Shown here: positions 52,357-60,778 of the stretch, piece after piece
Numbering within the stretch: position 1 is the first letter of the stretch
Layout: the number at the start of each line of letters is the position of its first letter
Assembly (NCBI GenBank): GCA_900316665.1
Contig: ONDV01000004.1
Coordinates: 4,391-68,390, forward strand
DNA from: an uncultured Lachnospiraceae bacterium
Lineage (GTDB): Bacteria > Bacillota > Clostridia > Lachnospirales > Lachnospiraceae
Direction: 5' to 3'
DNA: 64,000 bases
Position numbers and translations under genes: made by a program
The notes under the pieces: model-generated
The model's database searches: none
Told to the model about the DNA's origin: nothing
What the model saw: the letters and a program-made list of their open reading frames with translations, nothing else

Positions 52357-52905
52357 TTATTTCTCGAAATATCTCTTGTAGAGACCTGCAAATCCCTTAC
52401 CATGGCGGGCTTCGTCGCGTGCCATTTCGTGGATCGCGTCATGAAGAGCATCGTAATTTCTCTCCTTGCAGAGCTTTGCAAGCTTGGTCTTTCCTGCTGT
52501 AGCGCCATTCTCAGCTTCAGCTCTTACCTTCAGGTTCTGTGCTGTAGAATCTGTCACTACCTCGCCAAGCATCTCAGCGTACTTAGCTGCATGAACAGCC
52601 TCTTCATTTGCGACCTTCTCAAAATAAAGTCCAACTTCAGGATAGCCCTCTCTCATTGCAGCGCGGCTCATAGCGAGATACATTCCAACCTCTGAGCACT
52701 CACCCTGAAATTCTGCGCGAAGGCTTTCCTTTATGTCATCCTCTACGGAAGCTGCTACTCCGATGACATGCTCTGACGCCCATGTCATCTCTCCCTCGTC
52801 CTGCTTTGCAAATTTAGATGCAGGTGCGTGGCATACCGGACATTCCTTCGGCGGTTCTTCGCCCTCATATACATAACCACATACCTGACATACCCATTTT
52901 GCCAT
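52357..52905 (-). CDS. rbr: Reverse rubrerythrin
   Basis: A 182-residue non-haem iron protein that reduces hydrogen peroxide (and oxygen) in anaerobes. The rubredoxin domain is at the N-terminus (WVCQVCGYVYEGEEPPKECP, Cys4 iron site) and the ferritin-like di-iron domain follows (AEFQGECSEVGMYLAMSRAA, ANEEAVHAAKYAEML, MARDEARHGKGF). This is the reverse of classical rubrerythrin and matches the clostridial oxygen-induced form. The ATG at 52905 has AGGAGG upstream. It lies downstream of perR, very probably as its target. Confidence 0.94.
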   Translation of the reverse strand: MAKWVCQVCGYVYEGEEPPKECPVCHAPASKFAKQDEGEMTWASEHVIGVAASVEDDIKESLRAEFQGECSEVGMYLAMSRAAMREGYPEVGLYFEKVANEEAVHAAKYAEMLGEVVTDSTAQNLKVRAEAENGATAGKTKLAKLCKERNYDALHDAIHEMARDEARHGKGFAGLYKRYFEK

Positions 52906-53006
52906 AATTTTTCCTCCTGTTCTGCGGTAATCCGCTGTCAACCAAATTTCTAATATCTGCGCAGTATGCGCTGCTTTTATCATCCAAAGATGAAATTGCC
53001 AAAATT

Positions 53007-53372
53007 TTACTTTATGCCCTTTTCCTGACAGTCACGGCATATGCCCTCGACTATGATATTCTTTACTTCAAATCCGTCACGAAGGAGCAGATTATTTCCG
53101 TCAAGCATAAGATCGTCGATACTGCCGCAGCTCCTGCAGCAGAAATGCATATGTGGCTCGCTTGTGCCGTCAAAATGCCATGTGTCATTTTCCTCGAAGG
53201 CAAGTATGTCTCCTGTATCGCTCAGGTCTCTTAAGTTTCTGTATACCGTACCGAGCGAAATATTCGGGATCTCCTCTCTGACGGAATCGTAAACCATCTC
53301 TGCTGTCGGATGATCGCATCTGGCCTTCAGGTTTTCAAGAATTGTGCTTCTCTGTTTTGTATTTCTCTTCAT
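53007..53372 (-). CDS. perR: Fur-family peroxide regulator (PerR)
   Basis: A metal-dependent repressor of 121 residues. The winged helix covers about 1-75 and the dimerisation domain holds the His/Asp regulatory site (HFDGTSEPHMHF). Two Cys pairs, CCRSC and CRDC, form the structural zinc site. Being adjacent to reverse rubrerythrin points to PerR rather than Fur or Zur. A perfect 19-base inverted repeat lies 14 bases upstream of the start codon, at the predicted transcription start, implying autoregulation of perR-rbr. Confidence 0.9.
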   Translation of the reverse strand: MKRNTKQRSTILENLKARCDHPTAEMVYDSVREEIPNISLGTVYRNLRDLSDTGDILAFEENDTWHFDGTSEPHMHFCCRSCGSIDDLMLDGNNLLLRDGFEVKNIIVEGICRDCQEKGIK

Positions 53373-53386
53373 ATCGTTTACCTCTA

Positions 53387-53440
53387 ATCAGTAATCATTA
53401 CTGATATTGGTATCATACACCTTGAAAGCAGATTTGTAAA
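53387..53440 (-). promoter_or_regulatory. Promoter and PerR box of perR-rbr
   Basis: ATCAGTAATCATTACTGAT (53387-53405) is a perfect 9-1-9 inverted repeat whose centre TAATNATTA equals the core of the PerR/Fur box. Immediately upstream on the minus strand lie -10 TATGAT (53412-53417), a 17-base spacer and -35 TTTACA (53435-53440). The box covers the start site, so bound PerR would block transcription. Confidence 0.85.
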
Positions 53441-53456
53441 TAGGAATTATTACTAT

Positions 53457-54647
53457 TTATAAAAAATATTCTGTCTTTACAAATTTTTCAAATACAGGAA
53501 GTGACCTCCTGACCTTGTCAGTGCCTATGCAATACGCGACTCTGAAATACCCATTAACTCCGAAATTGTCCGACGGCACCAGTATGAGATCATATTTCAT
53601 GGCCTTCCGGCAGAAAGCCACGGCATCGTCCTCTAAAGCTTTAGGGAATATATAAAATGTGCCTTCAGGCTTCACTACATCAAAGCCAAGTTTTTTAAAT
53701 TCCTCATATAATATGTTCCTGTTTGTCTCATACACAGATAGGTCAGCTGTCTTATCTATGGCAGCAGCCATGCCGAGCTGCGAAGTGGACGAAGGACAGT
53801 TGTGCCCTATGCCCCTGCTTATCTGGCCACACATCAGGGCAATGATATCCGCATCCCTTGCTGACGGATTTGCAGCGACATAACCTATCCTCTCTCCCGG
53901 CAGCGACAGGCTTTTTGAAAACGAATAACATGTAAGCGTGTTGTCATAGAAGGCCGCGGGATATGGCACAGTCTTTCCGTCATATACTATCTCCCTGTAG
54001 GGCTCATCGCTGATCAGAAAAATATCATGCTGATATTCTTCCTCTTTTTTTCTAAGCAGCTTCGCCATTCGCTCCAAGGTATCCGATGAATACACAGCAC
54101 CGGATGGATTGTTTGGTGAATTAATAAGCACCGCCGCAATATCCTCTGTAAGCATTTCTTCAAATTTGTCGAAGTCGATCTGAAAATTTCTTGTGTCAGC
54201 CGGGACCACAGAAAGTGATACGCCTGCGCCGTTGATATATGGCATGTATTCAGGGAAAAACGGGGCAAAAGTAAGTATGGTATCTCCAGGCTTCGTCACA
54301 GCCCTTACAGCGTGGGCAATGGCGCCGGTCGCGCCTGATGTCATGAAGATATGCTTCTTCTCATAGGGAAGACCGAATCTGTTTCTCAGATAGTCAGCCA
54401 GGACGCACCGCACTTTATCGTTTCCAAGAGAAGGGCTGTAGCCATGCAGCTTTACAGGATCTTCCTCTTCATGGAGCCTTATCACTTCTCTCGTATATTC
54501 CGGAGCCGTAGGAACAGACGGGTTTCCGAGGCTGTAATCATATACATTATCATACCCGATTTCCCGGCCTCTCTCGGCGGCATATTCCGCCAGTTCCCTG
54601 ATCACCGATTTATGACCAAGCATTTCTTTATAATGTTCATTTATCAT
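53457..54647 (-). CDS. Class I aminotransferase (AspC-like, PLP)
   Basis: 396 residues. DYSLGNPSVPTAPEYT, TSGATGAIAHAVRAV, INSPNNPSGAVYS, DEPYREIVYDG and the PLP lysine in SFSKSLSLPGERIGYVA define a fold-type I aminotransferase. The N-terminal HKSVIRELAEYAAER is common in clostridial aspartate-aminotransferase-like proteins. The amino acid substrate is not certain. The upstream 300 bases hold a repeat fragment and a predicted small RNA. Confidence 0.9.
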   Translation of the reverse strand: MINEHYKEMLGHKSVIRELAEYAAERGREIGYDNVYDYSLGNPSVPTAPEYTREVIRLHEEEDPVKLHGYSPSLGNDKVRCVLADYLRNRFGLPYEKKHIFMTSGATGAIAHAVRAVTKPGDTILTFAPFFPEYMPYINGAGVSLSVVPADTRNFQIDFDKFEEMLTEDIAAVLINSPNNPSGAVYSSDTLERMAKLLRKKEEEYQHDIFLISDEPYREIVYDGKTVPYPAAFYDNTLTCYSFSKSLSLPGERIGYVAANPSARDADIIALMCGQISRGIGHNCPSSTSQLGMAAAIDKTADLSVYETNRNILYEEFKKLGFDVVKPEGTFYIFPKALEDDAVAFCRKAMKYDLILVPSDNFGVNGYFRVAYCIGTDKVRRSLPVFEKFVKTEYFL

Positions 54648-54725
54648 ACTTTCCTCTATTCCAAAAGATGTGTCTTTTCTTTGCTATTTTATCACGCTTC
54701 CTGTATCTTTCGACATTTATTTGCC

Positions 54726-54760
54726 CAAACTTCGTTTGCACTTTAAATGCGCTTTAAGCG
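54726..54760. repeat. Partial copy of repeat family B
   Basis: CAAAC-TTC-GTTTG followed by CACTTTAAATGCGCTT repeats the second half of the 79-bp unit at 18311-18468, except that the stem-loop appears with the complementary loop (TTC instead of GAA). The flank continues into AAGCGCG and is otherwise unlike family B. Confidence 0.7.
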
Positions 54761-54776
54761 CGTGCGGTCAAAAAAG

Positions 54777-54860
54777 ACAAAAAGAAAAGATGACTTCTCA
54801 CGAAGCCATCTCATATGGGGGAGGATTATAAAGGAATGGTATTGGGAACCATCCCTTCAT
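54777..54860 (-). ncRNA. Predicted small RNA with exposed anti-Shine-Dalgarno segment
   Basis: From a predicted start near 54860 the minus-strand RNA would fold as follows. Hairpin 1 has stem AAGGGAUGGU / ACCAUUCCUU (54831-54857, one G-U pair). An unpaired linker of 20 bases contains CCUCCCCC. Hairpin 2 has stem GAUGGCUUC / GAAGUCAUC with a GUGA tetraloop (54789-54810) and is followed by a U-rich tail. C-rich single strands of this type pair with ribosome binding sites in Gram-positive regulatory RNAs. It could instead be the processed 3' end of the upstream ABC operon. Confidence 0.55.
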
Positions 54861-54866
54861 TTGATG

Positions 54867-54908
54867 TTTATAATATTAAACTTAAATTGTGTCTAAATTG
54901 TGTCCAAT
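54867..54908 (-). promoter_or_regulatory. Promoter of the predicted small RNA with 11-base direct repeats
   Basis: Minus strand: -35 TAGACA (54890-54895), 17 bases, -10 TATAAA (54867-54872). GACACAATTTA is repeated in tandem with an 11-base period across the -35 region, as expected for a response-regulator dimer site. The 54648-54950 gap holds nothing else apart from the small RNA and the repeat fragment. Confidence 0.6.
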
Positions 54909-54950
54909 TGCGAAAGAAAAAATAAAATCAATTTATCTCCTGCTTAATAT

Positions 54951-56201
54951 TTACTCTCTCCTTAAAGCATCTATAGGATTCATATTAGCCGCTTTTCTTG
55001 CAGGCATTACTCCGAATATCAAGCCAATCACTATGGAAAAGACTGTAGCTATAAGGATCCATAGCAGACTGACTGCAAATTCCATAGATAAGAGATAAGA
55101 AAGTACACGTCCTATAATAAGGCCTATGATCACGCCGATGATTCCTCCGACTGATGTGATCACGGCTGATTCAGTCAGAAATTGTCCGAGGATCACACGC
55201 TTTTTTGCACCCAGAGCTTTTTTCAAACCAATCTCAGGCGTACGTTCGGACACAGATACAAGCATAATGTTCATTACGCCGATTCCTCCTACCAGAAGGG
55301 AAAGAGACGCTATCGACACAAGGAGGGCAGTGATGGCGCTTGTGATTTTCTTCAGCATTTTGGCAGTCTCATCAGAATTTACCGCTTCATATGAAACAGA
55401 GCCGTTCGTTACTGACATGTTCAGAAATTCCGCAACCTTCTTCCCGACAGACGGCATATTTTTCGGCTCGGCCGTCCTTACCGCCACTCCTGCAGGCTCT
55501 GAGAAAGTATAAATGACAGGCCAGGAACCGTATGTCACAAAGATATTGCCCATACTGTACTGTGAAGCCTGATATTCTTCGTAAGTGGAATAATTTTCTT
55601 TCTTCTCTGCAGTTGACTCCACTATACCTATAACCTTATATGGCTCACCCTGGATCTCAGCCACCTTACCGACGGCCGTACTGCTGCCGAAGAGAGCACG
55701 AGCAACCCTCGAGTCAAGCACAGCCACTTTTTTTGCCTCATTTGCCTCCTCGTTTGTCATCATTCTGCCTTCTTTTAACCTGTAACCCACAGTGTCGAAA
55801 AAGTCCGGTTCCACTCCATAAAGATTGAACCCCATCAGCTGATTGTTGCCGACACATGCCTGGGCAGAATACTGCCTTCCGTAAAATCTCGATGCGCCGA
55901 CTACAGAATCCATCTTTCTGATTTCCTTCAAAGTGTCATCTGTAACCGGCGGAAATCCAAGCGGCATGTTATTGCCGTCAGTCTGATCTACATAGGGCTG
56001 TTCGTTCTTACAGGCTTCCACCATGACAGCATTCGTCCCGGAACCAACCAGACTCTTCTGCAGTTTTTTCCCGGTACCGTCTATTATGCTTGTGATTACC
56101 AGTATAGATGCGATTCCGATTATGACTCCAAGCATGGTCAGAAACGAGCGCATCTTATGATGCCATATTCCCCTCAGGGATTGTCTGATATTCTCTATCA
56201 T
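54951..56201 (-). CDS. MacB-type ABC transporter permease
   Basis: 416 residues with the MacB/FtsX layout: one TM at about 15-35, a large extracytoplasmic domain to about 275 and three C-terminal TM helices. ALGAKKRVILGQFLTESAVI is the coupling region and the C-terminus ends PARKAANMNPIDALRRE, typical of the family. The ATG at 56201 has GGAGG six bases upstream. It works with the ATPase and adaptors encoded upstream to export a peptide, lipid or drug. Confidence 0.93.
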   Translation of the reverse strand: MIENIRQSLRGIWHHKMRSFLTMLGVIIGIASILVITSIIDGTGKKLQKSLVGSGTNAVMVEACKNEQPYVDQTDGNNMPLGFPPVTDDTLKEIRKMDSVVGASRFYGRQYSAQACVGNNQLMGFNLYGVEPDFFDTVGYRLKEGRMMTNEEANEAKKVAVLDSRVARALFGSSTAVGKVAEIQGEPYKVIGIVESTAEKKENYSTYEEYQASQYSMGNIFVTYGSWPVIYTFSEPAGVAVRTAEPKNMPSVGKKVAEFLNMSVTNGSVSYEAVNSDETAKMLKKITSAITALLVSIASLSLLVGGIGVMNIMLVSVSERTPEIGLKKALGAKKRVILGQFLTESAVITSVGGIIGVIIGLIIGRVLSYLLSMEFAVSLLWILIATVFSIVIGLIFGVMPARKAANMNPIDALRRE

Positions 56202-56212
56202 CTTCCGCCTCC

Positions 56213-57655
56213 TCAAAGTCCCATTCTGCCAAGTAATCCGCCAGGCTTCTTTCGTGTGGTTCTGTTGCCGGAATAAGCGTTTTTGCCGTAAGGGAAAGCT
56301 ATGCGATCGCTTTTTTTCAGACCGCTGACGGAGGTCAGAGTCATTCCGTCCATCGTCACTTCTTCAGCCATCACATATTTTTTCTTCAGCCGTCCTTCTC
56401 TTTCTAAATAAACGTATTTCCTGCCGTCTTTTCCGGTTCTTACATATATACTGTCGATCAATACTGCTTTTTTATTTTCTTTCCCGTCACCTGAATAGAT
56501 AGTCACGTTGTCGCCTGTCTTAAAGCCTTTCGATTTGTCGAGCGCAGCGGAAAAAGAATATGTCGATGAAACAGGGTTCTCTGAATAGGAATAGATATCA
56601 CCCGTATCAACTTCGGGATAATCCCGTACCTCGGTCACTTCCGCAGTCGATTCAGCCCCGGTCATGTTGTCGGTCACATTTACCTTCATGCCTTTTTTTA
56701 CCTTATCAATATTAAATTCAGACAGACCGCCTTTTACAGAGACTGTGCCGGTAGAACTTACTTCTATAAAAGCAGAGCCATCGTTCGGCAGGTTATCTTT
56801 ATCGCCTACCTTGGTAACTACTCCCTTCATATTCGATTTTACAACGGCGCTGTCCATCTTCGCCTTTGCGTCGGTCACTTCCGCCTCTGCAGACTTCAAA
56901 GCCGTCTCCGCCTTTGATATCACGACTTTCTGATTTGCGATCATCTGATCTTTCTCTGCCTGTGTGAAGCTGTTCGCATTCGCTTCGTGAGAATCATTAC
57001 TATTAGCAAATGCCTCCCCATCATCTGTCATTGCAGGATCTGTTCTTTCGTTTGCCGATCCTGACGACATAGGATCCGCAGATTCTTCATCATCCCTCCC
57101 TGAATCTACTGAATCAGAGATTTGCTTCTCATTATCTTCACCGGCTCTTCCTGTCTCGTCTCCTCCATCAAAAGCATTTGCATTGTCATTCTCCGTCTCC
57201 GTCTTCACGACAGGCACGATGGCCTCATAGCGCTTCAGCTTTCTGTTTGCAGAATCCAGAGAGGACTTCGCTGCATCCCGCGATGCTTCAGCTGACTGAA
57301 GCTCCAGTGACAAAGCCTCCGTATCATAAGAAAACAGAGAACTGCCATTATCTACCTCATCGCCCTTCTTTACATAGACCTCTACGATCTTTGACCCGGA
57401 ATCAGCCACGAACTTCTGGCTCGCGCCGTCAGTAATAATTCCATCGCTCAGCACGTTCTTTGTGCTGCCGCCCTGATTCAGCTTTGAAACCCTGACCACA
57501 TAAGCCCTGCTTTTCTCTATTGCCGTCCGTGCAGACAGGTAGCTGATGGCTGAGACGATTACTGCAATAATGATAATCATTATCATTAATTTTTTATGTT
57601 TTCTAAAAAAAGACTTCTTTACTCTTTCGTCTTCCCTGTTCTTTTTCCTTCCCAT
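56213..57655 (-). CDS. Membrane-fusion (HlyD/MacA-like) adaptor with acidic insert
   Basis: 480 residues anchored by a TM helix at about 22-42. The lipoyl-like barrel halves are at about 70-110 (DSGSKIVEVYVKKGDEVDNG) and after about 265 (VVKSNMKGVVTKVGDKDNLP). The helical hairpin between them is broken by about 90 residues rich in Asp, Glu, Ser and Asn (NANAFDGGDETGRAGEDNEK onward), an unusual addition. It shares TGATG with the ATPase stop codon. It is the second adaptor gene in this operon. Confidence 0.87.
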   Translation of the reverse strand: MGRKKNREDERVKKSFFRKHKKLMIMIIIIAVIVSAISYLSARTAIEKSRAYVVRVSKLNQGGSTKNVLSDGIITDGASQKFVADSGSKIVEVYVKKGDEVDNGSSLFSYDTEALSLELQSAEASRDAAKSSLDSANRKLKRYEAIVPVVKTETENDNANAFDGGDETGRAGEDNEKQISDSVDSGRDDEESADPMSSGSANERTDPAMTDDGEAFANSNDSHEANANSFTQAEKDQMIANQKVVISKAETALKSAEAEVTDAKAKMDSAVVKSNMKGVVTKVGDKDNLPNDGSAFIEVSSTGTVSVKGGLSEFNIDKVKKGMKVNVTDNMTGAESTAEVTEVRDYPEVDTGDIYSYSENPVSSTYSFSAALDKSKGFKTGDNVTIYSGDGKENKKAVLIDSIYVRTGKDGRKYVYLEREGRLKKKYVMAEEVTMDGMTLTSVSGLKKSDRIAFPYGKNAYSGNRTTRKKPGGLLGRMGL

Positions 57656-58332
57656 CAGCTCTCCTCCTCTTCCGTAAGAGAACCATCAATTATTCTCACC
57701 GTACGCTCTGCACGCTTGGCTATGTTCGGGTCATGCGTGATCATAATGATCGTGGCGCCATCAGCATGGAGTTCATCGAAAAGTTCCATGATCTGCCATC
57801 CGCTCTTCTGATCCAGAGCGCCGGTGGGCTCATCCGCCAGAAGCAGAGCCGGACTGTTTACAATGGCTCGTGCTATGGCGACTCTCTGCTTCTGGCCTCC
57901 GGAGAGCTGACCGGGCAGGAATTTCATCCGGTCGCCAAGTCCGACTCTTTCCAGGGCTCTCTCCGCAATCTCTTTTCGGTCCTTATATTCCACTCCCGCA
58001 TACGACAGGGGAAGCATCACATTAAAGAGTGCGGTCTCTTCCTTCAGAAGCTCAAAAGTCTGAAAGACAAAGCCAATCTTTTTTGCCCGGAACTCAGAGA
58101 GCCTGTTGTCATTCATCGAATTGACTTCCTCTCCCTGAAAAAGATAAGTACCCTCCGTTGGCTTGTCGAGGCAGCCTATGATATTCATGAGAGTGGATTT
58201 GCCGGAGCCGGAGGGACCCATAATGGCAAGATACTCTCCTTCCGAGACAGAAAGTGATATGTCATGGAGAACAGGTACGGGAAAGGTGTCGGGATTATAT
58301 GTTTTACAGATATGCTTGAGCTCTGCTATCAT
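57655..58332 (-). CDS. MacB/LolD-type ABC transporter ATPase
   Basis: 225-residue ATPase. Walker A is [10 protein letters not shown], the signature is [15 protein letters not shown], Walker B is [12 protein letters not shown], and the His switch is [10 protein letters not shown]. Overlap with the first adaptor (ATGA) and the second adaptor (TGATG) indicates one transcript. Confidence 0.95.
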   Translation of the reverse strand: MIAELKHICKTYNPDTFPVPVLHDISLSVSEGEYLAIMGPSGSGKSTLMNIIGCLDKPTEGTYLFQGEEVNSMNDNRLSEFRAKKIGFVFQTFELLKEETALFNVMLPLSYAGVEYKDRKEIAERALERVGLGDRMKFLPGQLSGGQKQRVAIARAIVNSPALLLADEPTGALDQKSGWQIMELFDELHADGATIIMITHDPNIAKRAERTVRIIDGSLTEEEES

Positions 58333-59357
58333 TTCTTATCCTCCGATTTTTCTGTCCCTGTGTCAGAAGAGTCTTTCGTGTCCTTTTCTTTCGAAGTATC
58401 AGTTCCTTCTGTACCTTCCTTTACTTCAGTCACATTGCCCGCCTCTTCATCATAGGAAGAGCCTTCGTATTCAGGTTCCACATATACATGCTGTCCGATA
58501 ATGAGACCATCGGAGGAATTTAGATTTACATAGAAGTCATAATTAGTCGCCTCTCCCTCGCCCATCATCTGGCTGCTCTGTTCCTCTGAACCAGTGGACT
58601 TGGTGTCGGTATCGATCTTTGATATCGTTCCGTCCCAGGTCTTGTCGCTGACCCTGGAATAGACTTTCACCTTCATGCCTTCCTTAATGTTCCCGACGTT
58701 CAGTTCGTCGATCCTGCACTTTATCCTGAATGCGCCGGATGACTGTATTGTCATATAAGGAGTGTTTTCGGTATCCGACGATGTCGCTATATGTTTTATG
58801 ACTCCGTCGATTGTAGATTTGACGACGGAATTGTCTATCCTTGACTGGATATTATTGATGTCCACCTGCTTTGTCTTCTGGCTTAGCTCGGTCTGCCTTA
58901 TTGTGTTTTTCACATCATTGATCTGATCGTCAATATCATCAAAGCCGGTGCTCTCCCCTGATTTTTTCTCATTCTGAAGCTGTGTCAGCTGATTATTCAG
59001 ATCCTTCAGCTGGTTCCCCAAGTCTTCGAGCTCGATCTTCGCCTGTGAAAGCGCGCTCTGATCCTCCGTGGAGTCATAGGCGAAGAGCTGCTGTCCGTTC
59101 TTTACTTCGTCTCCCTCGGAAACGTAGACCTCTTTTATTTTTTTGTCCGCGTCCTTCTGAATTTCCCAGGCCTTCTGCGGCTTGACTACGCCCATATAAA
59201 GGTTGGATGCATCCTGACCGGATTCAGGGATGTCGTTTTCCGGACCGGATACCTGCTTTGTGCGATGACGTCTCATGGCAAATGCAAGAACTATCAGAAT
59301 GGCAATGATAATTATTACAAATGTCAGAACCTTCCTCTTTGATGACTTCTTCGACAT
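58329..59357 (-). CDS. Membrane-fusion (HlyD/MacA-like) adaptor, first of two
   Basis: 342 residues. TM helix at about 10-28, split lipoyl barrel (KKIKEVYVSEGDEVKNGQQL near 90), a coiled-coil hairpin at about 115-180 with LEDLGNQLKDLNNQLTQLQN, a beta-barrel domain, and a Glu/Asp/Lys/Thr-rich tail of about 45 residues. AGGAGG stands upstream of the ATG. It is the first gene of the export operon and only distantly similar to the second adaptor, so the transporter may use a mixed adaptor ring. Confidence 0.88.
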   Translation of the reverse strand: MSKKSSKRKVLTFVIIIIAILIVLAFAMRRHRTKQVSGPENDIPESGQDASNLYMGVVKPQKAWEIQKDADKKIKEVYVSEGDEVKNGQQLFAYDSTEDQSALSQAKIELEDLGNQLKDLNNQLTQLQNEKKSGESTGFDDIDDQINDVKNTIRQTELSQKTKQVDINNIQSRIDNSVVKSTIDGVIKHIATSSDTENTPYMTIQSSGAFRIKCRIDELNVGNIKEGMKVKVYSRVSDKTWDGTISKIDTDTKSTGSEEQSSQMMGEGEATNYDFYVNLNSSDGLIIGQHVYVEPEYEGSSYDEEAGNVTEVKEGTEGTDTSKEKDTKDSSDTGTEKSEDKK

Positions 59358-59427
59358 ATAAACCTCCTGTACATCTACACACCCATAACATCAATATTAA
59401 CTGTATTATCATTAGTAGTACAGATAA

Positions 59428-59456
59428 ATAATAAAAAAATAAGAAAGCCATGTCAA
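59428..59456 (-). promoter_or_regulatory. Promoter of the export operon
   Basis: Minus strand: perfect -35 TTGACA (59451-59456), 17 bases, -10 TATTAT (59428-59433). The leader is about 63 bases; CTGTAC near its start can pair with GTACAG directly before the AGGAGG site. Confidence 0.85.
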
Positions 59457-59554
59457 GATAAACAATATATATTTTGCCAAAAATTACAACGCAGACATCA
59501 GCAACTTTGATAAGACCCGTTTTTATACCGCAGTATCGCTTTTAGGCCAGATTT

Positions 59555-59570
59555 ATGTGGGAAGTTTTAG
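59555..59570 (-). repeat. Terminal fragment of gene-end repeat A
   Basis: Read on the minus strand, CTAAAACTTCCCACAT contains the stop codon of the BMP gene as its TAA. It equals the end of the other repeat A copies. No partner arm is visible between here and the export operon promoter. Confidence 0.6.
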
Positions 59571-60778
59571 TCATCTGCTTCAATCCCGTCAATTATGTAA
59601 TGAAATGAAGGAGCTGAGCATTTTTTATTTTCTATATATTCTTTATTCAAGTCTATCTTATCATCAGGATTATCAGGATCCACGCCCTTATAATTTCCTT
59701 TAAAGACATGTATCTTTCCTTTCCTGAAGGCAGCTATGCTGTCCGCCACCATCTTTTCCGTGCCGGGCGCGGCAATCGTCGATTTGATATCAAGCATCCT
59801 GACCCAGTCCTTATCGAACCCGGCGCCGGAGTCATTGCCGTTTACCCTTCCGTCTATGTCCGCTTCTATTTCATGTCCGGAAAGGACAGCCCCTACTGCC
59901 GAAACGAGATAGGGAGTCCAGTTTATCTTTGTAGAGACAAGGGAAGTCGTCGGAGCCACGCCGGTCATGCTCTGATTATAACCAACATGATATACAGTAT
60001 GATCAGTGGCATCCTCGCATGCCACTGCAGGTCCGGTTGTATCAGAATGCTGGGAAATAATGACGCAGCCCTCATTGATAAGCTCCTCGGCAATATCATA
60101 TTCCTTCTGGTAGCTGGACCAGGTATTTGCATACTTTACTTTCATTGTTGCTGCCGGGCACTGGTCTTTCATTCCGAGATAGAAAGCTGTAAAGCCCGAT
60201 ATCACTTCAGGATAAGGATAAGCGGCAACATAACCTGCCACAGCCTCATCCTCATCTATTTTTCTCTTGTCTATCAGTTCCTGAAGTTTCCTGCCCGCCA
60301 CCTGACCGGCTATATATCTGCCCTCGTAGATCCTGCCCATGAAAGTGTGGTAATTCCTGACGGCTTTCTTATCAGCGTTTGACTGGGTGGCCTGGATAAA
60401 TTCGATCTCAGGAAATTTCTTCGCCATCTTCTTCGCCACATCCCCGAATCCGTAGCTGTTTGTGATGATGATGTCACATTTCTCGCTTACCAGATCCTTT
60501 ATCACATTCTCCTCGTCATCCACCGTTACATTGCTCCGTATGATGGTCCTGACCCTGCCCTTATACACTCTTTCCACTTCGCTCAAGGCATTGTAGAAAT
60601 TCTCGGAATACGGCGTCGCCTGATCTCCGTCCAGAATCAGACCTATCCTTACATGTGGTTTCTCCTTATAGGGATTTATGACCTTCTTATAAATAAAGAA
60701 ACCCATAATAAAGAGGAGAGCTGCCGTGATACAGACCGCCGGAAAAAACCGCTTTTCTCTGAATTCTATTTTTTTCAT
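59567..60778 (-). CDS. BMP-family ligand-binding protein, membrane anchored
   Basis: 403 residues. Instead of a lipobox it has an uncleaved-looking TM anchor at about 12-32. The rest is a periplasmic-binding-protein fold of the BMP/Med (basic membrane protein) family: RIGLILDGDQATPYSENFYN, KCDIIITNSYGFGDVAKKMA, GRIYEGRYIAGQVAGRKLQE, EGCVIISQHSDTTGPAVACE. Relatives bind nucleosides for ABC uptake, but no permease or ATPase is encoded here. Its ATG overlaps the stop of the HD-GYP sensor gene, suggesting that it serves as a ligand-binding partner of that sensor. Confidence 0.85.
   Translation of the reverse strand: MKKIEFREKRFFPAVCITAALLFIMGFFIYKKVINPYKEKPHVRIGLILDGDQATPYSENFYNALSEVERVYKGRVRTIIRSNVTVDDEENVIKDLVSEKCDIIITNSYGFGDVAKKMAKKFPEIEFIQATQSNADKKAVRNYHTFMGRIYEGRYIAGQVAGRKLQELIDKRKIDEDEAVAGYVAAYPYPEVISGFTAFYLGMKDQCPAATMKVKYANTWSSYQKEYDIAEELINEGCVIISQHSDTTGPAVACEDATDHTVYHVGYNQSMTGVAPTTSLVSTKINWTPYLVSAVGAVLSGHEIEADIDGRVNGNDSGAGFDKDWVRMLDIKSTIAAPGTEKMVADSIAAFRKGKIHVFKGNYKGVDPDNPDDKIDLNKEYIENKKCSAPSFHYIIDGIEADD

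Noticed and set aside
54836..54925. 29-residue plus-strand frame starting MVLGTIPSF, preceded by GGGGGAGG
   Set aside because: The GGGGGAGG is the complement of the CCUCCCCC linker in the predicted RNA. Both flanking inverted repeats and the U tract fit a minus-strand transcript, and no plus-strand promoter is seen. It is not fully excluded.
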